The notes under the pieces: model-generated
Database searches by the model: none
Told to the model about the DNA's origin: nothing
Seen by the model: only the letters and a program-made list of their open reading frames with translations
Program-made: the position numbers and the translations under genes
In this document: positions 1 through 5,278 of the stretch, piece after piece
Numbering within the stretch: the stretch's first letter is position 1
Layout of the letters: the number at the start of each line of letters is the position of its first letter
From: Microbacteriaceae bacterium
Lineage (GTDB): Bacteria; Actinomycetota; Actinomycetes; Actinomycetales; Microbacteriaceae
Assembly (NCBI GenBank): GCA_030840185.1
Contig: JAUZFY010000203.1
Span: forward strand, 1-5,654
Direction: 5' to 3'
Length of the DNA: 5,654 nucleotides

Positions 1-457
1 TGCCAACCTCATTGTTGGCCAACATGACGGAGACAAGGGTGGTGTCGGGTCGCGTGGCGGCCGCGAGGTCATCCGTCCGCACCGCGCCGAGCTCATCGAC
101 GCCGACGACGGTGACCTCAAAGCCGTGGAACCGCGCCAGATAGTCGCACGACTCCAGCACTGCCTGGTGCTCGATGGACGACGTGACGACGTGCCTGCCG
201 CGGGGGTTCGCCAGTGCGATGCCCTTGACGGCGAGGTTGTCGCTCTCCGTTCCGCCGGAGGTGAATATGACCTCGGAGGGACGGCAGTGGAGGATGGTCG
301 CCACGCGTTGCCGCGCGTCGGCGAGTGCCCGCGCCGCGCTGTCCCCCAGGCTATGGCTGCTTGACGGGTTGCCGAACTCGCCGGTGAAGTACGGCCACAT
401 CGCCTCGAGCACCTCGCGGCGCACCGGTGTCGTCGCCGACGAGTCCAGGTAGATCAC
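1..457 (-). CDS. nadS: NifS/IscS-like cysteine desulfurase, N-terminal 152 residues (3' end outside window)
   Basis: This is the N-terminal part of a PLP-dependent cysteine desulfurase (class V aminotransferase fold), which takes sulfur from L-cysteine for Fe-S cluster assembly. Visible motifs are YLDSSATTPV at residues 3-12 (family usual form LDNAATT, so N6 is Ser here), FGNPSSSH at 28-35, FTSGGTESDNLAVKG at 65-79, SIEHQAVLE at 94-102 with the conserved PLP-stacking His97, and VSVMLANNEVG at 142-152. The PLP lysine and the catalytic cysteine loop lie further on and cannot be checked. The GTG start (457-455) overlaps the nadC stop as GTGA. Only a weak TGGA lies upstream, so translation is probably coupled to nadC. 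As the last visible gene of a NAD operon it matches the nifS-like genes next to nadA in other bacteria (nadS in Corynebacterium glutamicum), which are thought to serve the NadA cluster. The family is certain; dedication to NadA is inferred from context. Confidence 0.94.
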   Translation of the reverse strand, partial: MIYLDSSATTPVRREVLEAMWPYFTGEFGNPSSSHSLGDSAARALADARQRVATILHCRPSEVIFTSGGTESDNLAVKGIALANPRGRHVVTSSIEHQAVLESCDYLARFHGFEVTVVGVDELGAVRTDDLAAATRPDTTLVSVMLANNEVG

Positions 458-1311
458 CGCGATTCCAGCGCGATGTCCAAGCCGATGTCGAGGGAGCGGA
501 CACTGTGGGTGAGCGCACCGACGGAGATGACGTCCACGCCGGTGCGCGCAATCGCACCGACGGTATCGAGGTTCACGTTCCCGCTCGCCTCGACGACGGC
601 CCGACCCCCGATGAGGGCAACGCCCTCGCGCATCTCATCGAGGCTGAAGTTGTCGAGCATGATCGTGTCGACCCCCGCGGCCAGCACCGGCTCGATCTGA
701 TCGAGCCTGTCCACCTCGACCTCGAGATGGGTCGTGTGCGACAGACGGAGCCGCACCTCGCGCAGCGCTTCCGTGAGATCGCGACCGCCGGCGGTGAGCA
801 CCGCGAGATGGTTGTCCTTGGCCATGACCGCATCGGACAGGGAGAACCTGTGGTTCTTGCCTCCCCCGGAACGCACGGCGTGACGCTCGAACTGCCGGAG
901 CCCGGGCGTGGTCTTTCGCGTGTCTACGATGTGGGCGCGAGTGCCGGCAATCTCGGCGACATATCGGGCGGTCAGCGTCGCGATGCCCGACATTCGCTGC
1001 ACGAAGTTGAGGCCGATCCGCTCCGCCTGGAGCACAGCCCGGGCCGGCCCGGTGACCTCGGCGAGCACCGCGCCGCGGTCGAACGCGTCGCCGTCGCCGA
1101 GAGCCAGACTGACCGAGATGTCCGCACTGGTGAGCGTCATCGCGGCCGCGAATACCGCTCCGCCGCTGAAGACACCGGGTTCACGCGCGACAAGGAGAGC
1201 CGTCGCCACGGCGTCCGCCGGGATGAGCGTCTCGGACGTGATGTCGCCCCATGGCGCATCCTCCAGCAGCGCTGCGCCGACGATTGAGCGGATGTGCTGG
1301 TCCATCAACAT
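454..1311 (-). CDS. nadC: Nicotinate-nucleotide pyrophosphorylase (carboxylating), quinolinate phosphoribosyltransferase
   Basis: NadC is the cytoplasmic enzyme that joins quinolinate and PRPP to give nicotinate mononucleotide, CO2 and pyrophosphate, the third step of de novo NAD synthesis. The 285-residue product is complete and of usual family length. Motifs in order are LLEDAPWGDIT (15-25), QAERIGLNFVQRMSGIATLT (95-114), DTRKTTPGLR (130-139) with phosphate-binding Arg132 and Lys133, GGGKNHR (149-155) with His154 and Arg155, MAKDNH (163-168) with Lys165, LEVEV (196-200), IMLDN (217-221) with Asp220, VEASGNV (240-246) and ISVGALTHS (262-270). Two in-frame ATGs lie two codons apart. The first, at 1311, is preferred because AAAGGTGG sits 7 bases upstream; the second, at 1305, would be 13 bases away. 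The chosen start overlaps the end of nadB by 7 bases, and the stop overlaps the next gene's GTG. No key residue appears to be missing. Confidence 0.97.
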   Translation of the reverse strand: MLMDQHIRSIVGAALLEDAPWGDITSETLIPADAVATALLVAREPGVFSGGAVFAAAMTLTSADISVSLALGDGDAFDRGAVLAEVTGPARAVLQAERIGLNFVQRMSGIATLTARYVAEIAGTRAHIVDTRKTTPGLRQFERHAVRSGGGKNHRFSLSDAVMAKDNHLAVLTAGGRDLTEALREVRLRLSHTTHLEVEVDRLDQIEPVLAAGVDTIMLDNFSLDEMREGVALIGGRAVVEASGNVNLDTVGAIARTGVDVISVGALTHSVRSLDIGLDIALESR

Positions 1312-2852
1312 GCGACGGCCACCTTTCTGGCTGGCTCGAGTGCGACCCACTCGAGGTGTCTGGCGAAACTCGTCCGCGCTGTCGGGAAATCTGAGCGGTA
1401 GTGCGCGCCACGTGATTCTTCCCGGGCGAGCGCGGCGGCGACGACGAGCCGGGACAGCTCGAGCAGGTTCGCGTCCTCGCGTGCGGCGACGGTCGCGGCA
1501 TCCGCCACCGTCCACCGTGCCAGGGTTTCGGATGCTCGTCGCAGGCCCTCCTCGTCGCGAAACACCCCAGCCCGCTCCCACATGAGCTGCTGCAGTTCCG
1601 CGCGGGTGAAGGACTCGGCGCCGTCGGCCATCGGGACAGCCTCGGCCTCGGCGACCCGCGCCGTCTCGGGCCACCCGGCGTCGCCGAGCGCGGCATCATC
1701 GAGGTGCGCGGCGGATCGCCAGGCGAACACGAGCGATTCGAGCAGCGAGTTCGAGGCGAGCCGGTTGGCGCCATGCACGCCCGTGCAGGCGACCTCGCCG
1801 ACGGCGAAGAGGCCAGGCAGCGAGCTTCGGCCCCACTCGTCGGTGACGACCCCGCCCATCCAGTAATGCGCCGCGGGCGTGACCGGAATCGGTTCACGGG
1901 CCCAGTCGAGGCCGTTGGCGAGACAGGCGCGGGTGATCCCGGGGAACCTCTCGGCCAGATGGCTGGCGCCGAGCGCCGTCGCGTCGAGCAGCACCGGCGC
2001 GCCGTCCTGGGCCGCCATCTGCCGGGCGATGCCCCTCGCGACGACATCGCGTGGGGCGAGTTCGCCGTCCGGATGCCAATCTGTCATGAAGCGTCGGCCG
2101 CTGATATCCCTCAGGACGGCGCCCTCACCGCGCACGGCTTCCGATACGAGGAAGTTGCCGGGGACCGCGAGCGCGGTCGGGTGAAACTGGTAGAACTCGA
2201 CATCGCCGAGACGGGCTCCCGCGCGAAGCGCCGCCGCGACTCCATCCCCGGTCGTGACAGCCGGGTTGGTCGTGTGCCGGTAGAGCTGGCCGGCTCCTCC
2301 GCTGGCCAGAATCACCGCGTCCGCCTCCAGTCGCTCGGCGCGGCCGAACGAGTCCACAGTGTCCACCCCGACGACCCTGCCGTCGGAGAGCACGAGGTCA
2401 CTCACGAAGGTGTGCTCGAGGATGCGCGCAGCCGTCTCGCGCACCGCGGCGACGAGCGCGGCCTCGATCGCGGCCCCGGTCGCGTCTCCGCCGGAGTGCA
2501 GAACGCGAGCGGTCGAGTGAGCGGCCTCCCGCCCGCGGGCCAGTTCGCCGTTCTCCCGATCGAAGGCGACACCGAGGCTGATGAGGTCACGGATCCGCTC
2601 GGGTCCCTCGCTGCACAGCACCTCGACGGCGCGGCGGGAATTGAGCCCGCCGCCCACCCGCATGGTGTCCGCGATGTGAGACTCGACGCTGTCATCCGGG
2701 AACACCGCAGCGGCGATTCCCCCCTGCGCATACCGGGTGTTGCTCTCGGCGAGGTCGGCCTTCGTCACGACGGTGACGCGGTGGGTTCGGCTCGACCGGA
2801 GCGCGGCGACCAGACCCGCGATCCCGGTGCCGACGACGATCACGCTGCCCAT
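1305..2852 (-). CDS. nadB: L-aspartate oxidase
   Basis: NadB is the FAD-dependent flavoprotein that oxidises L-aspartate to iminoaspartate, the unstable substrate of NadA. The 515-residue product resembles the succinate dehydrogenase/fumarate reductase flavoprotein family. An N-terminal FAD site, VIVVGTGIAGL, is at residues 4-14 with the GxGxxG glycines at 8, 10 and 13. It is followed by RYAQGGIAAA (40-49), FHPT (223-226, His224), APRDVVARGIA (266-276, Arg268), AAHYWMGGV (327-335, His329) and TGVHGANRLASNSLLE (357-372, Arg364). These correspond to the substrate-binding His and Arg residues known from E. coli NadB. ESRGAHYRSDFP near the C terminus (479-490) is also typical. The ATG at 2852 is chosen because the FAD fold begins at once; an in-frame ATG at 2918 would add 22 unlike residues and lie deep inside nadA. 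One base separates it from the nadA stop and the Shine-Dalgarno is weak, so re-initiation after nadA is likely. Confidence 0.97.
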   Translation of the reverse strand: MGSVIVVGTGIAGLVAALRSSRTHRVTVVTKADLAESNTRYAQGGIAAAVFPDDSVESHIADTMRVGGGLNSRRAVEVLCSEGPERIRDLISLGVAFDRENGELARGREAAHSTARVLHSGGDATGAAIEAALVAAVRETAARILEHTFVSDLVLSDGRVVGVDTVDSFGRAERLEADAVILASGGAGQLYRHTTNPAVTTGDGVAAALRAGARLGDVEFYQFHPTALAVPGNFLVSEAVRGEGAVLRDISGRRFMTDWHPDGELAPRDVVARGIARQMAAQDGAPVLLDATALGASHLAERFPGITRACLANGLDWAREPIPVTPAAHYWMGGVVTDEWGRSSLPGLFAVGEVACTGVHGANRLASNSLLESLVFAWRSAAHLDDAALGDAGWPETARVAEAEAVPMADGAESFTRAELQQLMWERAGVFRDEEGLRRASETLARWTVADAATVAAREDANLLELSRLVVAAALAREESRGAHYRSDFPTARTSFARHLEWVALEPARKVAVAC

Positions 2853-2853
2853 G

Positions 2854-4158
2854 TCAGTCGCCGACGACCTGGGCGGCGGTGGTGCCGGGCTTCGCGGCAA
2901 GCATGCGCTCGAGGGCAACCCGGGCGGGCACGGCGACCTCGTCGGTGACCGTGATCTGGTTGAGCACCTCGCCGCGCACGAGCGCCTCGAGCACCCAGGC
3001 GAGGTAGCCCGGGTGGATCCGGTACATCGTCGAGCATGGGCAAATCACCGGGTCGAGGCTGAAGATTGTGTGTTGCGGGTACTCCGCCGCGAGCCGGTTT
3101 ACCATGTTGATCTCGGTGCCGATGGCAAAGGTGGTCGGCTCGGTCGCGGCGGCGATGGCCTTGCCGATGAAATCGGTCGAGCCTGCGGCATCCGCTGCGT
3201 CGACGACCGCCATCGGACACTCCGGGTGCACGAGCACCCGCACGCCGGGGAAGTCGGCCCTGGCCTTGTCGATCTGGTCGACGCTGAATCTCTTGTGTAC
3301 CGAGCAAAAACCGTGCCAGAGGATGACCTGCGCCTCTTCCAGACCGGCCACATCGTAGCCGCCGAGCGGCCGGCGCGGGTTCCACATCGGCATGCGCTCG
3401 AGCGGTATGCCCATCGCCTTGGCGGTGTTGCGCCCGAGATGCTGGTCGGGGAAGAACAGCACCCGCTGTCCGCGCTCGAATGCCCACTCGAGAACCGTGG
3501 ACGCGTTCGAGGAGGTGCAAACGATGCCACCGTGCTCTCCGCAGAAGCCCTTGAGCGCAGCCGAGGAGTTCATGTACGTCACCGGGATGACCGGAACGCG
3601 ACCGTCGGCATCCGGTTCGGTTCCATACAGCGCCTCGAGCTGCTCCCAGGCCTCCTCGACCGAATCGATGTCGGCCATGTCAGCCATCGAACAGCCGGCT
3701 GCGAGGTTGGGAAGGATGACCGACTGCCCGGGACGCGCGAGGATGTCCGCCGTCTCCGCCATGAAGTGCACGCCGCAGAAGACGATTGCCTCGACATCGG
3801 GGCGGGACTGGGCGGCATTGGCGAGCTGGAACGAGTCTCCGACGAAATCCGCGTATTTCACGACCTCGTCCCGCTGGTAGAAGTGGCCGAGCACGACGAC
3901 CCGGTCGCCGAGAGTCGCCTTCGCGGCGAGGATGCGCGCGTCAAGTTCCTCTTTTGAGGCGGTGCGGTATTCCTCCGGAATCTGGCCCTGCCGGGGCGTG
4001 CCGGTCGGAATCACGTCTCCCATCGACGATCCGGGGCCATAACTCGGCTCGGTTTGGAGATCGAACACCCACGGCCCATCGGCGAGCGCGGGGCTGCAAG
4101 TCTCGCCGTCGGCCTTACCGGTGCGAATGAGCTGGATAGTGGTGTCCACGGACGACAA
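2854..4158 (-). CDS. nadA: Quinolinate synthase A, [4Fe-4S] enzyme
   Basis: NadA condenses iminoaspartate with dihydroxyacetone phosphate to form quinolinate, using a [4Fe-4S] cluster whose free iron binds substrate. The 434-residue product is the longer type with about 90 residues before the core motif GHFYQ (91-95, His92 and Tyr94). Likely cluster ligands are Cys156 in LAAGCSMADMAD, Cys285 in GFCSVH, and Cys373 or Cys375 in VICPCS. Other active-site matches are YMNSS (195-199), His288 in CSVH, and HPEC (311-314, His311 and Glu313). The three-cysteine layout matches studied NadA enzymes, although which cysteine of the CPC pair is the ligand cannot be settled here. The start is a TTG at 4158-4156, preceded by GAGGAG with a 5-base spacer. 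A GTG three codons later would be 14 bases from that site and is less likely. It lies 42 bases after the regulator with no terminator between, so it is read as part of the same transcript. Confidence 0.97.
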   Translation of the reverse strand: MSSVDTTIQLIRTGKADGETCSPALADGPWVFDLQTEPSYGPGSSMGDVIPTGTPRQGQIPEEYRTASKEELDARILAAKATLGDRVVVLGHFYQRDEVVKYADFVGDSFQLANAAQSRPDVEAIVFCGVHFMAETADILARPGQSVILPNLAAGCSMADMADIDSVEEAWEQLEALYGTEPDADGRVPVIPVTYMNSSAALKGFCGEHGGIVCTSSNASTVLEWAFERGQRVLFFPDQHLGRNTAKAMGIPLERMPMWNPRRPLGGYDVAGLEEAQVILWHGFCSVHKRFSVDQIDKARADFPGVRVLVHPECPMAVVDAADAAGSTDFIGKAIAAATEPTTFAIGTEINMVNRLAAEYPQHTIFSLDPVICPCSTMYRIHPGYLAWVLEALVRGEVLNQITVTDEVAVPARVALERMLAAKPGTTAAQVVGD

Positions 4159-4170
4159 AGGAACTCCTCG
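4159..4170 (-). promoter_or_regulatory. Ribosome binding site of nadA that supports a TTG start
   Basis: On the minus strand CGAGGAGTTCCT directly precedes TTG. The GAGGAG core is complementary to the 16S rRNA 3' end and ends 5 bases before the TTG. This decides the nadA start in favour of TTG over the GTG at 4149. Confidence 0.7.
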
Positions 4171-4200
4171 GTGAATGGGAACTGCTGGGGATCGGTGTGG

Positions 4201-4884
4201 CTAGGGGCGGCCGAGCGGGCCGTTGTCGGTCAGCTCGACGGAGGCGTTGTAGCGGTAGAGCCGGGGCGGGCGATGACGACCGCCGGTCAGCTGCTGCTCG
4301 GTGGCGATGACGGCCTTCGACGCCTCGATCTGGCGCCGGAAGTTGGCTGGATCCAGCGCCTTCCGCAGCACGGCCTCGTGCACCTGCCGGAGTTCGGCGA
4401 GGGTGAAGGTCTCGCCAAGGAACGCGTGCGCGATGCGGCTGTACTCCATCTTCGTGCGCAGTCGCCAGAGGGCGTAGTCGACGATCAGGTTGTGGTCGAA
4501 CGCAAGCTCCGGCAGTTCATCCGCGGAAAACCAGCGCACATTTTCGCCCTCTGTCGCGATGTCGGCCTGCTCGGAGCGCACGAGCGCCCAATAGACGACG
4601 GACACGACCCGTTGGTCGGGAGAGCGGTCGACGTCGCCGAAGGCGTACAGCTGCTCGAGATAGTTCGGTTCGAGGGCGGTGGTTTCCCGCAGGCTGCGCG
4701 CAGCGGCAGCCGAGAGGTTCTCGCGGGCCTCGACGGGCCCACCCGGCAGAGCCCAGCGCCCCTCGAACGGGCCACGGATGCGCCGCACGAGCGGAATTCG
4801 CAGCGAGGCGGCGGTGCCTTCGCCATCGGCACGCAGAGCGAAGATCACCGTCGAGACAGCGAGCGTCAGCTGTTGTGCGTTCAT
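4201..4884 (-). CDS. nrtR: NrtR/NdnR-type transcriptional regulator (Nudix-like domain plus winged helix)
   Basis: This 227-residue protein has the two-part layout of NrtR regulators: a Nudix-fold effector domain (about 5-140) and a C-terminal winged-helix DNA-binding region (about 145-220). The Nudix region shows GRWALPGGPVE (42-52) and a box from Gly49 to Leu71. In that box the usual REUxEExGU reads RSLRETTAL (63-71): Arg63 and Glu67 remain, but two catalytic Glu positions are Ser64 and Thr68 and the Gly is Ala70. Such decay is known in NrtR proteins that bind an NAD-related ligand without hydrolysing it. The C-terminal part has the family pattern FTLAELRQVHEAVL (160-173), NFRR (181-184) and RPPRLYRYN (205-213). 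The ATG at 4884 is chosen because the Nudix fold starts right after it and GAGG lies 8 bases upstream; the frame stays open further upstream but that sequence resembles nothing. As first gene of the operon it probably represses its own promoter, as ndnR does in Corynebacterium glutamicum. Function and ligand are inferred from family and context. Confidence 0.9.
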   Translation of the reverse strand: MNAQQLTLAVSTVIFALRADGEGTAASLRIPLVRRIRGPFEGRWALPGGPVEARENLSAAAARSLRETTALEPNYLEQLYAFGDVDRSPDQRVVSVVYWALVRSEQADIATEGENVRWFSADELPELAFDHNLIVDYALWRLRTKMEYSRIAHAFLGETFTLAELRQVHEAVLRKALDPANFRRQIEASKAVIATEQQLTGGRHRPPRLYRYNASVELTDNGPLGRP

Positions 4885-4909
4885 CTGTCCCGCCTCGGGC
4901 CACCGAGTA

Positions 4910-4941
4910 AAGGTGTTTGTGACCTTAAGGCATATTACCTT
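4910..4941. promoter_or_regulatory. Candidate NrtR operator: tandem AAGGT/ACCTT inverted repeats
   Basis: On the plus strand AAGGT (4910-4914) is followed by 7 bases and its inverse ACCTT (4922-4926). Immediately after come AAGG (4927-4930), 7 bases, and CCTT (4938-4941). The junction forms the perfect palindrome CCTTAAGG (4923-4930). The two left half-sites are 17 bases apart. The cluster covers the -10 box and predicted transcription start of the operon. Position and symmetry suggest binding by the adjacent regulator. I have not matched it to a published NrtR motif, so the assignment is inference. Confidence 0.5.
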
Positions 4942-4960
4942 GCGCTCGGGGAACCTCCAA
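4932..4960 (-). promoter_or_regulatory. Candidate promoter of the nrtR-nadABC-nadS operon
   Basis: Read on the minus strand, TTGGAG (4960-4955) is followed by exactly 17 bases and then TAATAT (4937-4932). The -10 box matches TATAAT at 4 of 6 positions, including T1, A2 and T6; the -35 box shares only TTG at its start. Transcription would begin near 4925, giving a leader of about 40 bases before the nrtR ATG. The -10 box lies inside the second inverted repeat of the candidate operator, the expected placement for repression. Confidence 0.55.
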
Positions 4961-4980
4961 AACAGACAATGGGTCGTCTT

Positions 4981-4998
4981 TTGAGTAAGAATGCTCAA
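4981..4998. repeat. Small inverted repeat with 7-base arms
   Basis: TTGAGTA (4981-4987) and TGCTCAA (4992-4998) are inverse copies apart from one position, which would be a G-U pair in a plus-strand RNA, around a 4-base AGAA loop. It lies upstream of the -35 box of the operon promoter. It is too weak and too badly placed for a terminator and could be a regulator site or chance. Confidence 0.35.
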
Positions 4999-5109
4999 TT
5001 TGACGGGCCCGATTTCTCGTCCCGGTCTCAGGGGGCGAGATGCGCTCTTCGCCTGGCCAACGACGAGTCGAAGGTGTCCCCTGAAGAGAAAAGCGGCACC
5101 GTTCGCTCC

Positions 5110-5152
5110 GGGCAGTGCAGGGACGAGGGCCCCAGCGGGAGCGGCGCTGCCC
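5110..5152. repeat. GC-rich inverted repeat, 9-base arms, 25-base loop
   Basis: GGGCAGTGC (5110-5118) can pair with GCGCTGCCC (5144-5152) over 9 positions, with one G-U pair in a plus-strand RNA. The loop contains a further GGGCCC palindrome. There is no T-run, and no gene ends nearby on either strand, so this is not a terminator. Whether it is transcribed is unknown, since it lies upstream of the likely plus-strand promoter. In such GC-rich DNA a stem of this size may be chance. Confidence 0.35.
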
Positions 5153-5178
5153 CGCGTCATCTCGCCTTCATAACGAAT

Positions 5179-5190
5179 GGGCCGCGGCCC
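5179..5190. repeat. Perfect 12-base palindrome next to the plus-strand promoter
   Basis: The sequence GGGCCGCGGCCC is its own reverse complement. It lies about 20 bases before the AT-rich -10 region of the lipoprotein gene, near where the -35 box would fall. The position would suit a regulator binding site, but no regulator family can be named from it. Confidence 0.4.
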
Positions 5191-5204
5191 TTCCCGCAAT
5201 AGTG

Positions 5205-5223
5205 TGATTATATTAGGATATTT
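5205..5223 (+). promoter_or_regulatory. Likely -10 region of the substrate-binding lipoprotein gene
   Basis: This is the most AT-rich patch in the intergenic region. It offers two overlapping -10 candidates, TATATT at 5209-5214 (5 of 6 to consensus) and TAGGAT at 5214-5219 (4 of 6). No good -35 box lies at the right distance, which would fit a promoter that needs an activator or is read by an alternative sigma factor. The exact start of transcription cannot be fixed. Confidence 0.4.
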
Positions 5224-5227
5224 GCCA

Positions 5228-5249
5228 ATCGGGCATCCCCCTCCCCGAT
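5228..5249 (+). other. Possible leader hairpin of the lipoprotein gene
   Basis: ATCGGG (5228-5233) and CCCGAT (5244-5249) form a perfect 6-base stem with a 10-base pyrimidine-rich loop. It lies between the likely promoter and the ribosome binding site. A competing partner, CCGATT (5259-5264), sits directly before the ribosome binding site and could pair with AATCGG (5227-5232). A regulatory role is speculative. Confidence 0.25.
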
Positions 5250-5265
5250 GACCAACTACCGATTC

Positions 5266-5272
5266 AAAGGAG
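5266..5272 (+). promoter_or_regulatory. Strong ribosome binding site of the substrate-binding lipoprotein gene
   Basis: AAAGGAG is a near-perfect Shine-Dalgarno sequence with a 6-base spacer to the ATG at 5279. It fixes the start of the partial plus-strand gene. The pentamer GATTC occurs both just before (5261-5265) and overlapping the end of this site (5272-5276). Confidence 0.85.
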
Positions 5273-5278
5273 ATTCGG

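Larger units (their letters stand above)
4885..5278. other. 394-base divergent intergenic region
   Basis: This stretch separates the minus-strand NAD operon from the plus-strand lipoprotein gene. It holds the operon promoter and candidate operator (4910-4960), inverted repeats at 4981-4998, 5110-5152, 5179-5190 and 5228-5249, an AT-rich likely plus-strand promoter (about 5205-5223) and a strong ribosome binding site (5266-5272). Both reading directions contain long open frames here, but they show no recognisable protein, no convincing start and no family motif, so they are taken as effects of high GC. I see no RNA gene or terminator. About 5012-5109 contains nothing I can assign. Confidence 0.75.

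Noticed and set aside
427..1287. Long plus-strand open frame opposite nadC
   Set aside because: It is antisense to a gene with clear family motifs, its translation resembles no known protein, and long antisense open frames are expected in high-GC coding DNA.
2853..2918. Upstream start for nadB at 2918
   Set aside because: It would add 22 Pro/Ser-rich residues before the FAD-binding GxGxxG and overlap nadA by 65 bases; the ATG at 2852 fits the family.
1704..3957. Two plus-strand open frames of more than 400 codons (1704-2948 and 2737-3957) opposite nadB and nadA
   Set aside because: They are rich in Arg, Gly, Asp and His in a way typical of antisense reading of GC-rich genes, overlap each other, and lie opposite well-supported enzymes.
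5000..5005. TTGACG as a plus-strand -35 box
   Set aside because: No -10-like sequence occurs 16-18 bases downstream.
5071..5077. AAGGTGT, identical to the first seven bases of the candidate operator
   Set aside because: There is no inverse partner at the matching distance and a 7-base match is weak; it is not convincing as a second operator.
4991..5173. Possible 60-codon plus-strand small gene in the intergenic region
   Set aside because: No ribosome binding site at the start, low-complexity Arg/Pro/Ala content, and no known motif.
4054..5202. Plus-strand open frame of 382 codons across the regulator and the intergenic region
   Set aside because: Most of it is antisense to the regulator, it has no recognisable domain, and no convincing ribosome binding site was noted for it.
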